Made by a program: the position numbers and the translations under genes. Below the pieces are notes generated by a model. That model worked only from the letters and a program-made list of their open reading frames with translations, searched no databases and was not told the DNA's origin. Of a DNA stretch of 64,000 nucleotides, positions 26,651-41,172 are shown piece after piece (within the stretch, counting starts at the first letter, position 1; each line of letters starts with the position of its first letter). This DNA is from Gymnogyps californianus (taxonomy: Eukaryota; Chordata; Aves; Accipitriformes; Cathartidae). The stretch is taken from positions 53,376,663 to 53,440,662 of the forward strand of contig NC_059500.1 in NCBI RefSeq assembly GCF_018139145.2, in the 5' to 3' direction.

Positions 26651-29600
26651 CTAAAATTCACATAAAGAAAAGGATGAAATGCTTAAGGACATAATTACTA
26701 CAAAAGCCATAATTCACATATGATAAATATCTAAAAATACAGAAGCCAAAAAGATTAAAGGCTGAAAAATTATACAGGAAAAATATACCAATTTCTGAGG
26801 AAAAAATACAGAGGGGTTTTTTTGAGAAAAAAATTTAGCTTATTTCTAGTTTAAACATTGTAATATGTAGTTCAAGAATGTTATATTCACTATTAAAAAT
26901 CATGCATATTGACAATATTTGATATTACACCACTCCAGTTAAAAAAGACACATATACTTTCATTTTCCAAATGAAACAAAAACACATAAAATAAGTCTAA
27001 TTTATACAGGTTTAATTTCTTTGAATTTTACTGTGCTTCACAAGACACAAGACTTCAACAGAAAAATATGAGCATTAATCATCTCTATTTTTTCCTATAG
27101 CCAATGCTGTGGAATAAAAGAGTTACTTGTTTTTGTAAAATCATTACAATTAGACTTAAAAAAAATATTTAAGAAATACACTTTCTTTAAATTAAAGAAT
27201 TGCACATATCTTGGAATCAATCTGTTCTTACAATAAATTATTTTTTAAAGATTCCATATGCTATCTGCAACAAGTCAGTAACAATATAAAAGAACTGGAA
27301 TTAACCTCATGTTATTTTTAATGTTTATTACAGCTAAACAATTGAAGATTATTGAAAAGCTGTATTTCATTCTGCTTTTCTGAACACTTTGTTATTGACA
27401 TATTTACTGCACTTCATAGATACACTGTATGTATTAATTAGGCATTATTATTGACTTTAACTGCTTCAATATGTGATATAATAGGCTATCATTTCAGTTT
27501 AATGTTGCAACAGCATTGGATTGAGTCTTCTTTATAAAAAATATGGTTCAGAAAAGAAGAAAATGCATATTCAGCTGTACAACATAGTCCAAATCGACAT
27601 TTTCAAACTAAGTCAACATACAGCTTTTTTCTTTTACTACACTGTGAACATAGATTTTACTCATCTCCCCTGACAACTCACTCAGAAAAACAAGTGAAGG
27701 ATGCTAGGCCCCTCATTTTGCACAAGAAATAAATATCCCCCTACCTCATGCTCTCATTGGCACACACACAATTTTACTATATTACAACTGAAACTGCTAC
27801 ATAGAAGCAAGACCCTTCCACCACAGAAGTCAGTGCTCTAAGTTGAAGTGTAGCAAAACCATGCCTACCAACAACCCACTCCAAATGGTATTAAACAAAA
27901 AGAGATTTTCAGCTTGACTCTGCTCAACGTTTGCAGTTCTAATCAGAATTTCACTCTCTTACAAAAATGGATTTTGTTTCTCTCCGTTTGTACTGCCAAA
28001 CTGTGTGTGCGTGTTCTCCACTCCGTATTACACATGCATCAGTGTATATACAGTAATCTAATCTATATGTTTGCATCTTTCACACCCCAGTGGAGACAAA
28101 TGCTATGTATAGCATTACATACTGTACTGTATGTCATTAAATACACAACTCCATAAAGTTAAAAATGAACAGACAGTGTTTATGTCTAACAAAAAACTAA
28201 AACTAGAGACTACCCTTTGCTTTACCTGTCTCTAATTGGACTGGTATTCCTCCTAAAAAGTTACTCTTCCAAAAGTACGTGTTACTACATTTTTGTGATA
28301 ATATGCAGCCACATGCTTTCACTTGTACACATAAACATGTAAGTAGTTCTCAATATTACAAAAATGCAAAATTGGACAATTGAGCTCTCAGTAAGTCTCT
28401 CGGAAAGATAAGATGGGACACGATTTAACCGGGCTATAGCTATTTATTTAGCTAATCTAAAATTACCAAGCAATAACTCATTCAATGCAAGCTGGTGCTT
28501 TTCATCATTGTCTTCATTTGGGGTCTGTGGTAACATCTACTCCGCAATCCTTTCTTTCTTCCCACTGTTGCCATTGCTTTTTTCTCACAGCTATGAAGAT
28601 CTTTGTAGTATCAGACACTAGGAGCCCCAAAGTCATTCTCCAGGCCCTTCAAGGTTGGTTCCTAACACAACTTATTAGAAAACTGAGCTTTTTTTAACAT
28701 ATATGCACCTGGCTTGGATACCAGTCAAATTACAGTGACATGAATCTTACTGGATCCTAGGTCTACTGTACAGAACATGAAACAAAAAACCTCCCAAACT
28801 CACATCACTAAGTCAGAGAAAAAAGTATTCACTCTTAGTCCCAATAGTTAGCTCGTATGAGAACTTCAGCTGTGTTAAAAGCTTTTAGAAAAATATTTTT
28901 CATCATCTTGTGTCCAGCTTCCTTTTAGCTACATTACCAAAGAGCCACTAACGTTTGTTTGACTTCTCATATCTTAAGGCCAAGTCCAGCTCTCTTTAAA
29001 AGTAAATGTAATGGACATTAAATGCTACATCACTAAGAGGCAAAGAGAATGTTTCTTGGATAACAAGCAAAGAAACAGATAAAAAGGGAAGAACAGATAA
29101 AACGGGAAGTGTTGATGCTAACTACATTTTAATTTTATTACTTCAGGAAGACATACTTGTTAAAAATTGTGAAAAGACAGATAAAAGCTGAAGAGTCATT
29201 GTTCATTACTACTCATACTACAAAGACAGAAAAAATTATGGTACATACATTTGTCAACTATTGTTCAAAAAGGTCTCCTGAAATACATATTAATTCAGCA
29301 ACTCAAGGGTACTGGCAACAAGATAACTACAAATAAGTAATAAATATTAAATCTAAGTCATTAACTTGTGTTTCTGAAACATTTATATATATGTTTTCAA
29401 GACTAATTCTTCTACACAATTTCTCAGTGTACTTTAAATAAGCTAACAACTTCTCTGCCTCTTTTTTTTTTTGTAAATAGAATCTCAGTCCTAGGCAATA
29501 ACATCCGCAGTTTATTCATGAACTAGTGGCAATGTAAGCTCCTTGTTCTACCTATATTCTTCAAATCCCCAGCAGAGGCAACAACAGAGAGTAGTCTAGT

Positions 29601-30660
29601 AGCTGTGATCACTCAGTCTTGCCTTTAGCTCAGAAAACACGGTTGGTGACAATTAGGATAGCTGACTTTATGAAATGAAAAAACAATGTTCTGGGAACTT
29701 GGCTGAAAATAGCAATTCACAACCTGCTTAATTTTAGTAACCACTTTGGTTACTATTTGATTTGATTTTATACTCAGATGCAAGACCTAAAATAACCTTT
29801 GAGTTACTGTTACCTTTAGAGTTTCTGTTCTATGAGAATAAATTTATATTTTCAACAACTGCTAGCCCATTACAGTAACATACAAGTTTTACTTTGCATG
29901 GCAAAGAAACAGAATCCAGTACAGGAAAAAAAAAATATGGATTTTAATCGAGTTCAGTTTTATTAGGAATGTTTGGATGTTGCACAGAGGTGCACCCATA
30001 TAACAGCACGTCTAAAAAAATGCTTCTGAAGGGTTCTGAAATACTTTCTAGGATGAGCAGCCTAGAAGTTAAGCATAGTATCACAGTTCATTACTTTAAG
30101 GCTCTCTGCTGAGTGAGGTTTTCCTAGAACAGATACCCTATTCATCTGCAGTTGCTTCTCAATTTATAATAAAGAACATATTATTTAAGCAATTCTAGCA
30201 TTGCTTCACGAGATCTTCTTCAGGATCTACAATGTAATAAAAAACAAAGAAGCACCACCTCATCAAACTGATCAGCTGTAATTTCTACAAGGTCAGGAAT
30301 AAAATCAAAAAAAAAAAAAAAAGAAAACTGAGATACGAGCATTTTCACATTAGGACCTATCAAACCTTCTTACAAAGATGGGATTGAAACAAAACACTTT
30401 CAGCCCAGAGCTATGAAGTCCTTCAAGAATAATGCAACAAATATCTGTACATTTTTTACAGTAAAATCCCTGTAAGATCAGGGAAGAAATGACCATCTGT
30501 TTTTTCGCTCCGCCCTCTGAAATGTTGTCCTGGGCTTTATCAAGAAAAATCTCCAAGTAGTGAGAAAACATGTCACAAACCCATCAGAATTTCTGCAATA
30601 AATTCACAGCAGAAGTAAATCACCTAAACTATAATGTTAGTAAAATTAAACAAATGCAAT

Positions 30661-31243
30661 TGTATGTGTGTCTGGTTTCGGCTGGGATGGAGTTAACTCT
30701 CTTCTTAGTAGCTGGTACAGTGCTGTGTTTTGGATTTAGTGTGAGAATGATGTTGATAGCAACAACTACAACGTCAGAGTGTTAAGTAGCACTTATCTTA
30801 CGTCAAGGACTTTTCAGTCTCCCATGCTCTGCCAGCAAGCAGGTGTGCAAGAAGTTGGGAGGGAGCAGAGCCAGGACAGCTGACCTGAACTAGCCAAAGG
30901 GGTATTCCATACCATGGAACATCATGCCCAGTATATAAACGGGGGGAGCTGGCCGGGAGGCATGGATCAAGACTCTGGCATCCGTCAGCAGGTGGTGAGC
31001 AATTGCATTGTGCATCACTGGGGTTCCCCCCCTCCCCTTTTTTTGTTATATTCCTTTTCATTACTATTATTATTATTATATTTCATTATTACTATTGTTA
31101 GTATTATATTTTACTTTAGTTATTAAACTGTTCTTATCTCAACCCATGAGTTTTACCTTTTTTCTTTTCCTCCTCCTCACCCCACTGGGAGGGGGAAGCA
31201 GCTGCGTGGTGCTTAGTTGCTGACTGGGGTTAAAATCACAACA
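30661..31243 (+). mobile_element. Solo LTR, type C/D (about 583 bp)
   Basis: The LTR begins near 30661 (TGTATGTGTGTCTGGTTTCG, then GCTGGGATGGAGTTAA) and ends GGGGTTAAAATCACAACA. A TATA box (TATATAA, 30932-30938) lies just after a CCATACCATGG-type motif. A polyadenylation signal ATTAAA at 31122-31127 precedes the conserved TTATCTCAACCCATGAG. The flanks ATGCAAT (30654-30660) and ATGCGAT (31244-31250) look like a target duplication with one mutation, but its true length is uncertain. An ATT microsatellite has expanded between the TATA box and the polyadenylation signal (about 31061-31118). It is antisense to KDM4C. No internal retroviral genes are present. Confidence 0.82.
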
Positions 31244-33607
31244 ATGCGATTAAAATGTTTTCACATTATTATGTTGATTGACAATAATCTATTGAAAATC
31301 ACTGCTACTTTTTTAATTAAATATATTAATTGAATTGAAATGTTAATAATTTAGCATTGAAGCTTCTCTAACTCTTTGTAACTTCAGGTTAAAAAATTAT
31401 ACTGCCTTGTTTTTAAGATACTAAGAATATTAATTTTGAAAAATTAAGTGCAACATAACATTAAGTATTACAGCTGTGCTTTCTGAAACAAAATTCTACA
31501 CAATTTTTAAAAGCATCCTACATAACCTACTGTTGTAGCTAAAAATACAGTGATCCTATTTTTAACCTGTATCTGAAGTAGGCCTTTCATTTCTCTTTAA
31601 TTCACTGCATAGACTTGATGTGTACTTATGATTGTCTCTATTCTGCCTTTAATTAAACAGAGAAACATGACTGTATGTCGGCCGTGACTAATATCCACTT
31701 AGCATTAAGTAGTGTTTAAATAAATTTTTAAAAAATTATAATAATCAGAAAACTTTAGCAAACATTCTTACTAATGCAGTTTTAAGTAGCATTGCTTCAG
31801 AGTTTCAAAAGTTTTCACCAAGACCTATACAAACTATCAAAATTAAATGTTCTTCAACCATCAGCACCCATTCTAACTCTAGAAAAAGCTTCTATCACTA
31901 AGTTTGTTCCAACATGAAAATCCTGGTTTAAGGACATATTCAAGATGGAAATTCAATGAAACTCCTCACTCAGGGAAACTGTGTTAGAAAGAGGAAAAAG
32001 TACAATTTCTCTTCCTTGGCTAAAAAGAATGTCAAAAATCATAAATACCTGCAACATGCTCTGTGAATTACATAGCTGTCATTGTATAACAACCAAGGAT
32101 ATCCTGCTAGAATGAGTCACATGTTTTTAGTTTAGTCCGTATGTTTCCATAGAAAATGAATTTTACTTTCACAGTAAGAAAAGCAGTGGAGCTAAATGAT
32201 AATAATAGATATATGAATATAAAGACCTCAGAACTGTTCTTCTTTTTCCAAGGACCCCTTAACATCACTCCCAAAATGGAAAATGCAGGCTGTAATAGCA
32301 TCCCAGAATGATTACTATGTGAAGACAAGTACCTAGTTTCCAAACTTATACAAAAAAATGTATCAGGTTAGCTGGTAAAACAGATTTCCTATGGGTCAGC
32401 ACAAAACTCTATAAATTCTATGAACTGTCAGTCATATTCTGACTTTCGCAGCTGACCTGCCTTGCATTCCTCTAATGTCCAGGATGAAAAAAAAGAAAAA
32501 AAAAAAAAACCAAACCACCGTGGAATGCAATTAGATTTGTCCACAACACGGATAAGATAAAGCAGCTCATGAAGTTAAACTTAAACAGATAGGGTTTTTT
32601 GACCTGCAAAGCATTTAAAGTTATTAATACATTTGATAACCTTAAAATTTTAAATAAAAAGAAAATAAATTTAAAGCTATGAATGAATGTAAAATCACAA
32701 AGTCATTGAGCTTGCACGCTAAAACGTATTAAAGAACACAAAAAAACTACATAGTTAAAACACAACTTTACTAGAACAGTCAATAGGAGTATAAAAATTT
32801 AGTCAGATTTCTTAAATTTTATAGTGATCTTTCTATCTATGCCTCAGGAAGTAATCATACAAGTCTGTGCCTCATGAATAACACTGTTCTAGACATCAGA
32901 GCCAAAGAAGTTACATTTTGTACTAGAGAATCATTAGTACAGTAGCTCTACTGAAACTATCAAAGCTGAAATATGAAGTAGTCTGTTCCTTCCATCACTA
33001 AAAACATCAAAAGCCACAGATCAGCAGACAAGGTAGTTCAGGAGACTGGTCATTAGCTTTTGAAAACTTCCTTCTCTAACTTACACGCTACAGAGTTAGA
33101 AAATAAATGGTCATATATATTGTACACATATCTTATACAAAATAAACTGATAACTTTATTTCAATACATAAATGGCTGCTATCAGCTGTAGCAGTGCAAA
33201 ACCCTGTGCAAAAATAACAACCCAAGAACTTCTGGTCAAAGAGAAGAATGTAGCTTCTTCTTGACCTTCAAAGTGAGAATTGAAAGTTATTTATCAGACT
33301 GTTGCTTTGATGCTGCACCTGTTTTGTGAATGGGGGGAGGGAAGGTCCTCTTTTTCTCTAATCCTGTATTTCCAAGGGCTTTATATTTCTCAGAATGCAG
33401 ATTAAGAAAAACATTGGCTAAAAACATGTAAGTAGACAGAAACTAGAAAGAACTAGCAGCACAAATGGTTGCAAATGAACTGCAAGCAACTTTACACACA
33501 AGTTTAGAAATCTGCAGAAAAGTAAAGACTTGATTCAGAATTGGTTTTCAAGTCACCCCATACATTAGCAGAGTAACTTTGAGTATCATCATCTTTAAAA
33601 TTCAGTA

Positions 33608-33930
33608 TCACAGAATGATAGAAAAGTTTAGGTTGGAAGGGACCTGAAAGTCATCTAGTCCAATCTCCTGATCAACATATGGCTAACTTCAAAGTTAGAT
33701 CCGTTTGCACAGGGCAACACATAGTCAAGCTTCGAAAATTTCCAAAGATGAAGACTCAGCAGCCTCCCTAAGCAACCTGTTACAATGTCATTGTGAAATA
33801 TTTTTTCCTTCTATCAAACTGAAATGTCCCTTGTTGCAAGTTGTGATTATTGCTACCTTACCTTTGTTATGTCAGTGCATTATGGAGTTTGGCTCCGTTT
33901 TCTCTATAATATCCCTATACCACAAATTGC
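33608..33930 (-). mobile_element. CR1 LINE 3' fragment
   Basis: On the plus strand the fragment opens TCACAGAATGATAGAA and GGTTGGAAGGGACCTGAAAG. This is the reverse complement of the CR1 3' end, followed by the end of the open reading frame and UTR (CCTCCCTAAGCAACCTGTTA, CTTGTTGCAAGTTGTGATTA). The region is diverged by many point changes and has no usable reading frame. The boundary at 33930 is approximate. Confidence 0.85.
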
Positions 33931-34368
33931 AACCCCAGATCATGTAACTTTTACAGAAAAATTCTTAACAACTATACACAAGTAACAATCAGCTCATAAA
34001 ATGTTTGTTTGCCCAAATAATTAATGATTTGCCGTTAAGGACTGCAAAAAACCTCTCCCCTTACTTTGTCTATATACTTCTTATATTTTGCATAAGAATC
34101 CATTTATGCTAATCCATACTCTTAATTCCTCTAAGAATAGAAAAGTGAAGTTTCACATTAAAAATAAAGAGTCCTGACAATCCAGAAAAGTTTAGCAATT
34201 CTCAGGAAAGTATCCCATATGGTTGGAAAAAATCCCACAGATAATATTGTCAGAGATGCTAGACATTTGGGCTTTAAAGAAAAGAAAGATTTAAATAAGC
34301 ATGAGGCTTCTTCAAAGGAAAGCTTCCACAGATACTTCACCACCCAACCCCATTATGGGCATCAATGT

Positions 34369-34383
34369 GGGGGGGGGGGGGGG
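34369..34383. repeat. Poly(G) run of 15 bases
   Basis: Fifteen consecutive G follow ATCAATGT on the plus strand, within the GC-AG intron. Confidence 0.95.
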
Positions 34384-37300
34384 AATCTGTATAGAGATAT
34401 ATCAGAAGCACTGAAATATATGATAGTTACAATACATGCATTCACATTATCCACAGTTAGTAATGAGGGAGCCAAAAGAAAACTATTCAAGTCCCAAATC
34501 TATCAATATTCTAAACAAAGAACGTAAGTATATGGCTTTGGTTGCTTGGGTGGGATTTTTTTGAAAATATCAAAAATTAAATTCATTCTATCTCATAGCC
34601 AAAGATCTTGCAGAATAGAAGTCCATCTTGACTGACAGTAAACATCATCAATAAAATGAATGTAAAGCCTAACACAGAAAATTCCACGTATTTAACAACA
34701 TTAAAGTAGTCTATTATCTTTTCTGCCTTTCTAGTGACTTCACAGACCCTACTCTTCAATGTTGCATTTTACAAATTACGCCTTCCAAATAAAAGAAATG
34801 GGTTGGATTCTTGTGTCACTTGTATTGCTTGTTGTGCAACAGGCTAATTAGTTATTCAGTACTGTAGAATTACTTAAGTGTAGGCAGTAGATAAATTCTA
34901 AATTGAATTAGAATCCACTTAATTTTAACACATGCATAGTATCACGATGACTATAGATGGAAGGAAAACTGGTAATCCTTGTCAGGTGCTCAGTTAAGTG
35001 GTATGTTTTACAAGTGGGGCAACTTTTACAACAGTATTATCCAAAGTATGAACGTAAAAACACATCAAAAACAAAGAATCATTGCTTTACTGTGCATAAA
35101 GTACCCAGCCAAGCAAGATGGTCATCAGACAAGCAGCCTCTTGTATTCACTCAATTATTCTCATGTCGGTGACAAGAAACAGAATGTGAAACATTGAGTT
35201 CCATTCTTCCTAAGCCAGGTACATGCACAGATAATGGATAACACCATCAGCTGCAAGCTAATTCAGTGTGATGCTAAATACTTAACCAAACCACTTCTCT
35301 GAAGCCCGTGTTATATATTGACAGGGGAACAACAGCCAATGATTTTTCCTGCTAATTAGTATTTTATGAATTCCAAAGCTGCAAACACATAAAATGTTGT
35401 TACAACTAAACGTACAATAGTAATTTTTTCACAATGAACCTAATTCATTGGTTTCACAGTTAATAACAGGCAATTTGCAACCTCCATATGATATCAAAAT
35501 AATGTTCTCTATCCAATTCCAGACACTAGGCTCAGAATCCCATGCCACTTTCTGTAAGCAACACTAATTTGCTCTATTATCTATTTAGGTGGTTAATATT
35601 TATTATATATAAACATGATAAATAAATTTTTAAAATATAAACAAATTGAAATCTCAAACTTAATTTAGGAAGTTAATACATTTGCTGTTTTGAGATGTGA
35701 AATTTCAAGGTCCATTACCACCTAAAAAATTTCCCTACTTAATCTACATATTTCAAGGAACAAAATCCTCTTCCATGGGGCAGGGTGTGGGGGAATCTCT
35801 CCTTTTCATCTAATTCCCATGTCTTACTCAGCAAAGTTCTCTTACTTTATAGAGAACATTCTAACTACCAAATGATCGCTCTGTTTCAAGCACAATGATA
35901 ACCCTTTCAGACTGCTGACAAACCACTATACTGCTTGACTACAGCTATCTTTTTCCAATCAGAATCCTTATTCTGATTGTAGTCATCTCTGTGACTCCTA
36001 ATATTCTTATTTCTAACTTTTCTGATAATTTTCAGCAAGAAGTGTGGCTAATTCTCTCCTCTTCTAATTTGAGCATAACTGTCTCCCTACCTCTCACGGA
36101 AGTTTTATACTATACTCCCCTTTTTCATGCTAAAAGTTAGCACTTCACTGTAATTTTCTAGATTTGTTTTTTTTCCTAGACATAGAACATAACCAGGAAA
36201 AATGTCAGTTCTGTCAGTGGTATGCATAAATTGTGCAAAGGTAGCAAGACTCTTCCACTCATGCTGAACTCTGCATCACCTGGCCAAATTTTGACCAGTC
36301 TTTGTCAGCTGCTGATCACACTGAAAGTCCTACCCCCAGAAGACCCTGTCAGGACCTAGCTGAGGCTCTTTTAACCTGTTTACTTTACTGCCATATTTGT
36401 TCTTCAATCGTACAATGATAGCATCAGTTTAAGTATGGTTTCCCTTCTTCACCTTTTTTGTCTATAATTTTGTCTAATACTAATATCAGAACACCACCCA
36501 TTTTTATCCCACCATACTCATAACCCCATTACTATTTCCTCTGCTACTGGGATTCAAAATCTGAAAACCTTCACATGAAACCATGTTTTAAAGAATTCCA
36601 CAACCCCTTCCATGTCACTATCTATGTTGCCTCATTTTTCCACTTCCTAAAGGAAGATGAGCAGGTATTGGTAGACATTCCACACTGGCAAATCCATAAA
36701 AACAGGTTCTAGCCATGGCAATCAAGAGGTAACAGTAAAGTCGCCCATGGCAAAAATTTTAGGCAATCCAGAGATCAGATTTCTCACCATCCTGCATCCA
36801 CTGAACTCCTGAAAAGAATTCCTGAACCTACATCACCTGCTTTATTTTTAATTTCATCATAGATCCATTTCACCCTACTCCTCTTACAACCTACATCAAC
36901 TGCCGGTCCAGTCTCACTCTCCTAATTCATCTAATTCTGGCTGTCTAAGCATTCTCTCTTCAACAATCCGGTCTCTTTCTTCACATTATCACAAAGATGG
37001 AACCAACTTCTCTTTCTGTAGTATGTACTCCTCTTTATTTTATGACTGACCAACCCTGCAAGGCATTTTGTGATTTATGAAATACATTACTAAACAGGAG
37101 GGTTTTTTAACATAGTGTATTGTTTCTTGTCATTTCCAGTCTTCAGAAGAGCTAGGAAGTGAAGACCAGATGGAATGTCACAGAAAACATCACAAATTGA
37201 TATGAAAATTGTTTGTATGATATTGCAAGTTTACGCTGTGCCCCTTTCAACAGGAAGTAAAAACTCTGATTCTTCATGCAGAAAATAATTCACACTTCCA

Positions 37301-38712
37301 CCATCAGATATAAAAGGTGAACAAGATGACTACAATTTTAAAAAATACTACTTTCTAAAATAAAATATTAAATATATTCTCCACATATCTTTACTCTTTT
37401 TCTCTAAAATAAAAAGAATAAATAAGTCCTATTATTATTATATTTGAAATATCCACAGTGCCATGAAAATAATTACTTTGGACCTGCTTAATAAACACTT
37501 TCACATATTCATTATTAACATTCTTCAAGAAGATTTACATCATCTTAATACTTAAAAAAATTCCTATCAACACCACTGTTTTTCATGAGTCAGGTGAAGA
37601 ACAGCACAAAGAGTAAGCACTGCTTTCAGATATTTAATAAACATAGAATTATTTTCCAAAATGTAAATATCTTATTCAGATTTTTTTTATTTATAAATTT
37701 GTAATGTAAATTGAAGCATTATCTATATTTCACCCATGGATCTAATACACACATTAGTAGTCTAACATTTGTACTATTAACAAAAATCTGTTTTATGCTA
37801 GGCATTAATTTCTAAGAGCAGTTCAATACTTTAACAACATGACAAAATTCCTCAAATTATTACACAAAACAAAATTCTCTTTAGTCAGGGCCTATAGCCC
37901 TGAAATAATAATTACAATAGAAGAAAATATTTAACAACAAATGGCAGAGTGAAGAAGTTTTTAATACTAATAAGCAGTTCACAGATACCATTACGAAACA
38001 TATGAAGAACAAACTGAATTAATAAATTAAGTAAATCACTAATCACACCAATGGTTCTTCTCGGTAAGACAACTTTTTTTTCCCCTAAGAAACTGTGATG
38101 TAAAATGAGGTACCACCTTCAAGACTTCTTTCCCCTCAGAAAAAAATGCAAAGGAAAAGTTGCAATAAAAATTCGGCCCAATAGGAAGTAATTTTAACAG
38201 ACTCTATTCCCCTTTCCAGCAAATCTTTCCTCACCATATCTCCCTCTCTTCTCCCCTCATATTGTTCTGTTTCAGAGCTTCTAAGTTTTCTTAATTCCTT
38301 TTTCTCCTTCAAATTATTTCCTCTCTTTAGTGCTTCTTTGCAAGCAAAACAGCAAACATATGTATTACACAAATATACACACACAAACAGCCATAGTCCT
38401 GATTTTGCAAACGGTTATCAGACACACTTTTCCCCTGTGTTTCATATGAGACAGTCAATGGAGGAATGAGTATACATAATATAAAACTATACTTTGTGTA
38501 CCTCTTGGAAGTGAAACTGCACAGAGTGGAAGAAGAAATGAAAGCTAATCTATGCCTAAACACTGGAGAAAGCTTCAAATTCCAAAAAGACTGCCACAGC
38601 AGTCAGATTTAGCTGCTGCCTACAAGTTCTTATCACAGCTCTCAGGTGGAAGTGGTTGTCTTCTCATAATTCAGAGAAGACACACTGCCTATCATGCTTC
38701 TTAATAAATTAT

Positions 38713-39296
38713 TGTAGTGGGTTGACCCTGGCCAGATGCCAGGTGCCCACCAAAGCCGCTCTATCACTCCCCCTCCTCAACTGGACAGGGAGAGAAAATA
38801 AAACGAAAGGCTCGTAGGTCGAGATAAGGGCAGTTTAATAAAGCAGAAGCAAAGGTCGCGCGCGAAAGCAAAGGAAAACAAAAGATTTTATTCTCTACTT
38901 CCCATCAGCAGGCGATGTTTGGCCACTTCCTGGGAAGCAGGGCTTCAGTACGCGTAGTGGTTGCTCCGGAAGACAAACGTAAACAAACGAATGCCCCCCA
39001 CTTCCTCCTCCTCCCCCTAGCTTTTATACTGAGCAGACGTCATATGGTATGGAATATCCCTTTGGTCAGTTTGGGTCAGCTGGCCTGGATCTGTCCCCTC
39101 CCAAGATCTTGCCCACCCCCAGCCTACTGGTGGGGGGGCAACGTTGGAGAGACAGCCTTGATGCTGTGTGAGCACTGCTCAGAAGTAGCCAAAACACTGG
39201 TGTGTTATCAACACTGTTCTAGCTACCGATACAGAGCACAGCACTACGAGGGCTGCTGTGGGGAAAATTAACTCCATCTCAGCTAGACCCAATACA
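38713..39296 (-). mobile_element. Solo LTR, mosaic type B (584 bp), with 5-bp target duplication
   Basis: On the minus strand it begins TGTATTGGGTCTAGCTGAGA and ends GGTCAACCCACTACA, with perfect ATTAT duplications at 38708-38712 and 39297-39301. Its first part (GATGGAGTTAA, GTTGATAACACA, a CCATATGACGTC motif with a CRE-like core, a TATAAAA box near 39022-39028 and TATTAAACTG) matches the LTRs at 12760-13268 and 30661-31243. Its last about 110 bp (GGGGGAGTGATAGAGCGGCT onward) match the U5 of the type A LTRs at 13830 and 46707. It lies sense to KDM4C inside the GC-AG intron. An open frame of 118 codons on the plus strand (38915-39271) is only antisense LTR sequence. Confidence 0.9.
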
Positions 39297-41172
39297 ATTA
39301 TTTTTCAGTTCTCCATAAGACCAGTGTGGTTGTCTTGAAGAACTACATGTATACCCAGTAAAATTAAAAAACATGTATTGCTACTGTACATGCCAGGGTA
39401 TTTGGTTTCACTAAGAAAACATTTGCCAACTCAGTTTAAATTTTTTAAGAGCAGACAAATTCTCTACTATCTGTATCCTAAGATTCAACTCATCCTCCAC
39501 TTTTTTGAAGAAAATATTATACTACTATCATATTAACACAAGATACATTTTACTGATATAGGAACAGCATTAGCATAAATTATTGCAGCATTTCTCCAGT
39601 AAAAGTACATGTGTGACAACAAATAAATCTTTAACTGTCTTTCATTCAACTTTTTTTTAGCACTGCATTTCTTAACAATATGGGCCAATGTGGCCCAGAA
39701 AATTAAGTCATATCCACCACTATCTCTTCAAAAGATGAAGAGGTCAGCATTTAATGATTTTGTTCATTTGGAAGTGTAAACAAGTATCTGTAAACTAGAA
39801 AAGCATTTATCGTATTGTCAACTCATACCTCCTTCAAAACACTTAAAGAAAGAAAGTTTTCTTAGCTTCTATCCATTGTGTCTAAGGACTTCAGGGTTTA
39901 AGTAAATTTCTCTACTACTTGGAATTTCACAATAGGCAGTGAGGTTTTCTTTAAATAGCAATTTTGAAATTCCTAAGAATCTAAAATAATTTTTATGTAA
40001 TCATTGTTTTAGTTAAATTTGTCCTGTCATCTTAGATCATTTTGGAATTACCTATCTTTACATCCATTATTAACAAAGATATTGTTCTTATGGCTGAGAA
40101 GACTTTCTTAGTATGTCGAGTTCTATCAAAGCAGCAATTTCAAAAATATATATAATTAATCAATTCAAAACATAGACTTGCATTACTACAATAGGTGGTG
40201 TTTACCTTCTCTGTCTAAACATAAGCAATCCACTATGGAAGAAAAGCAGGTAAACATAAAGCAATGACCTAAGAACCAGCAGCTGTCCAATTTACCACCT
40301 TCTCAGTTTAAATACATGCTGTTACATAGGTCTTTTTCTTTTGTATGGGTATAAACTAAGAATGTTTTAGGCAATTACCAGCTACAAAATTTTCCATGTA
40401 AGTTTGGATGACTAGAAACTGCCAGAGCCAAACTAAGCGTAACATATCTTTTACATATATCTTTCTAATGATTTTATATTCTCTTCACAGGTATTTTTAA
40501 AAAAATAAGATTTTATGATCAAAAGGAAAATATTTTTCGCACGTACTTTAAGATACACGTATACCACAATCTGTATGTATAATATTAAACCTACCTGTCT
40601 CTCCATTAAGGCTGTTCAATCAAAAATCTAAGATTATGGAGAAAGGATAGCAGAAGCTTCGTATTTAGGAAGCACCTTTAACACTGACTCTTATCTCCTA
40701 CTTGGCCTACTGAGTTAACAGTAGAGAATATGACTGTGATTCAAAAAAGCAATTAAATGCACATTTAATACAAAACATGTTAGGCAGTCCCAAAGGACAA
40801 CTGAACCAAAGAAACTGATTTCAAAGAGGCCTTACAGAAGTTCCCTCAAATAGTCTTGGGGTTGCCAACTCACTCAACTTCTCATATTGAATCATTACAA
40901 TCTTTTTCTGTCGAACTCAAATAACCCTTATGTACTCACTAGTCTTTTCTTTTAACATAAAAGAATGCATTACTGTGACGTTCTTCACATCACAAATCTC
41001 ACATATTTCATAGCATTCTCAGCTTAAAAAAAAAAAAAAACCAAACCAAAACTACTATCTTAGCTTTTCAGTAAAGCTTATCACTGTGAAGCAGTTGTAC
41101 CCCATCTGTTTAGTTTACTCAGCTGAAACAAAAAGATAAATGAAATCATCTTTCATAAAAATTTAAACTTGC

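Larger units (their letters stand above)
26651..41172 (-). other. KDM4C: KDM4C intron c4 (14522 bp, GC-AG, phase 2)
   Basis: The largest intron seen. In the sense direction it begins GCAAGT and ends TTTTAG. It contains a solo LTR on the plus strand (30661-31243), a CR1 3' fragment (33608-33930), a 15-base G run (34369-34383) and a mosaic solo LTR on the minus strand (38713-39296). The rest (26651-30660, 31250-33600, 34400-38700, 39300-41170) is AT-rich with nothing recognisable. Confidence 0.85.

Noticed and set aside
38915..39271. 118-codon plus-strand open frame
   Set aside because: Antisense sequence of the mosaic solo LTR; no domain recognised.
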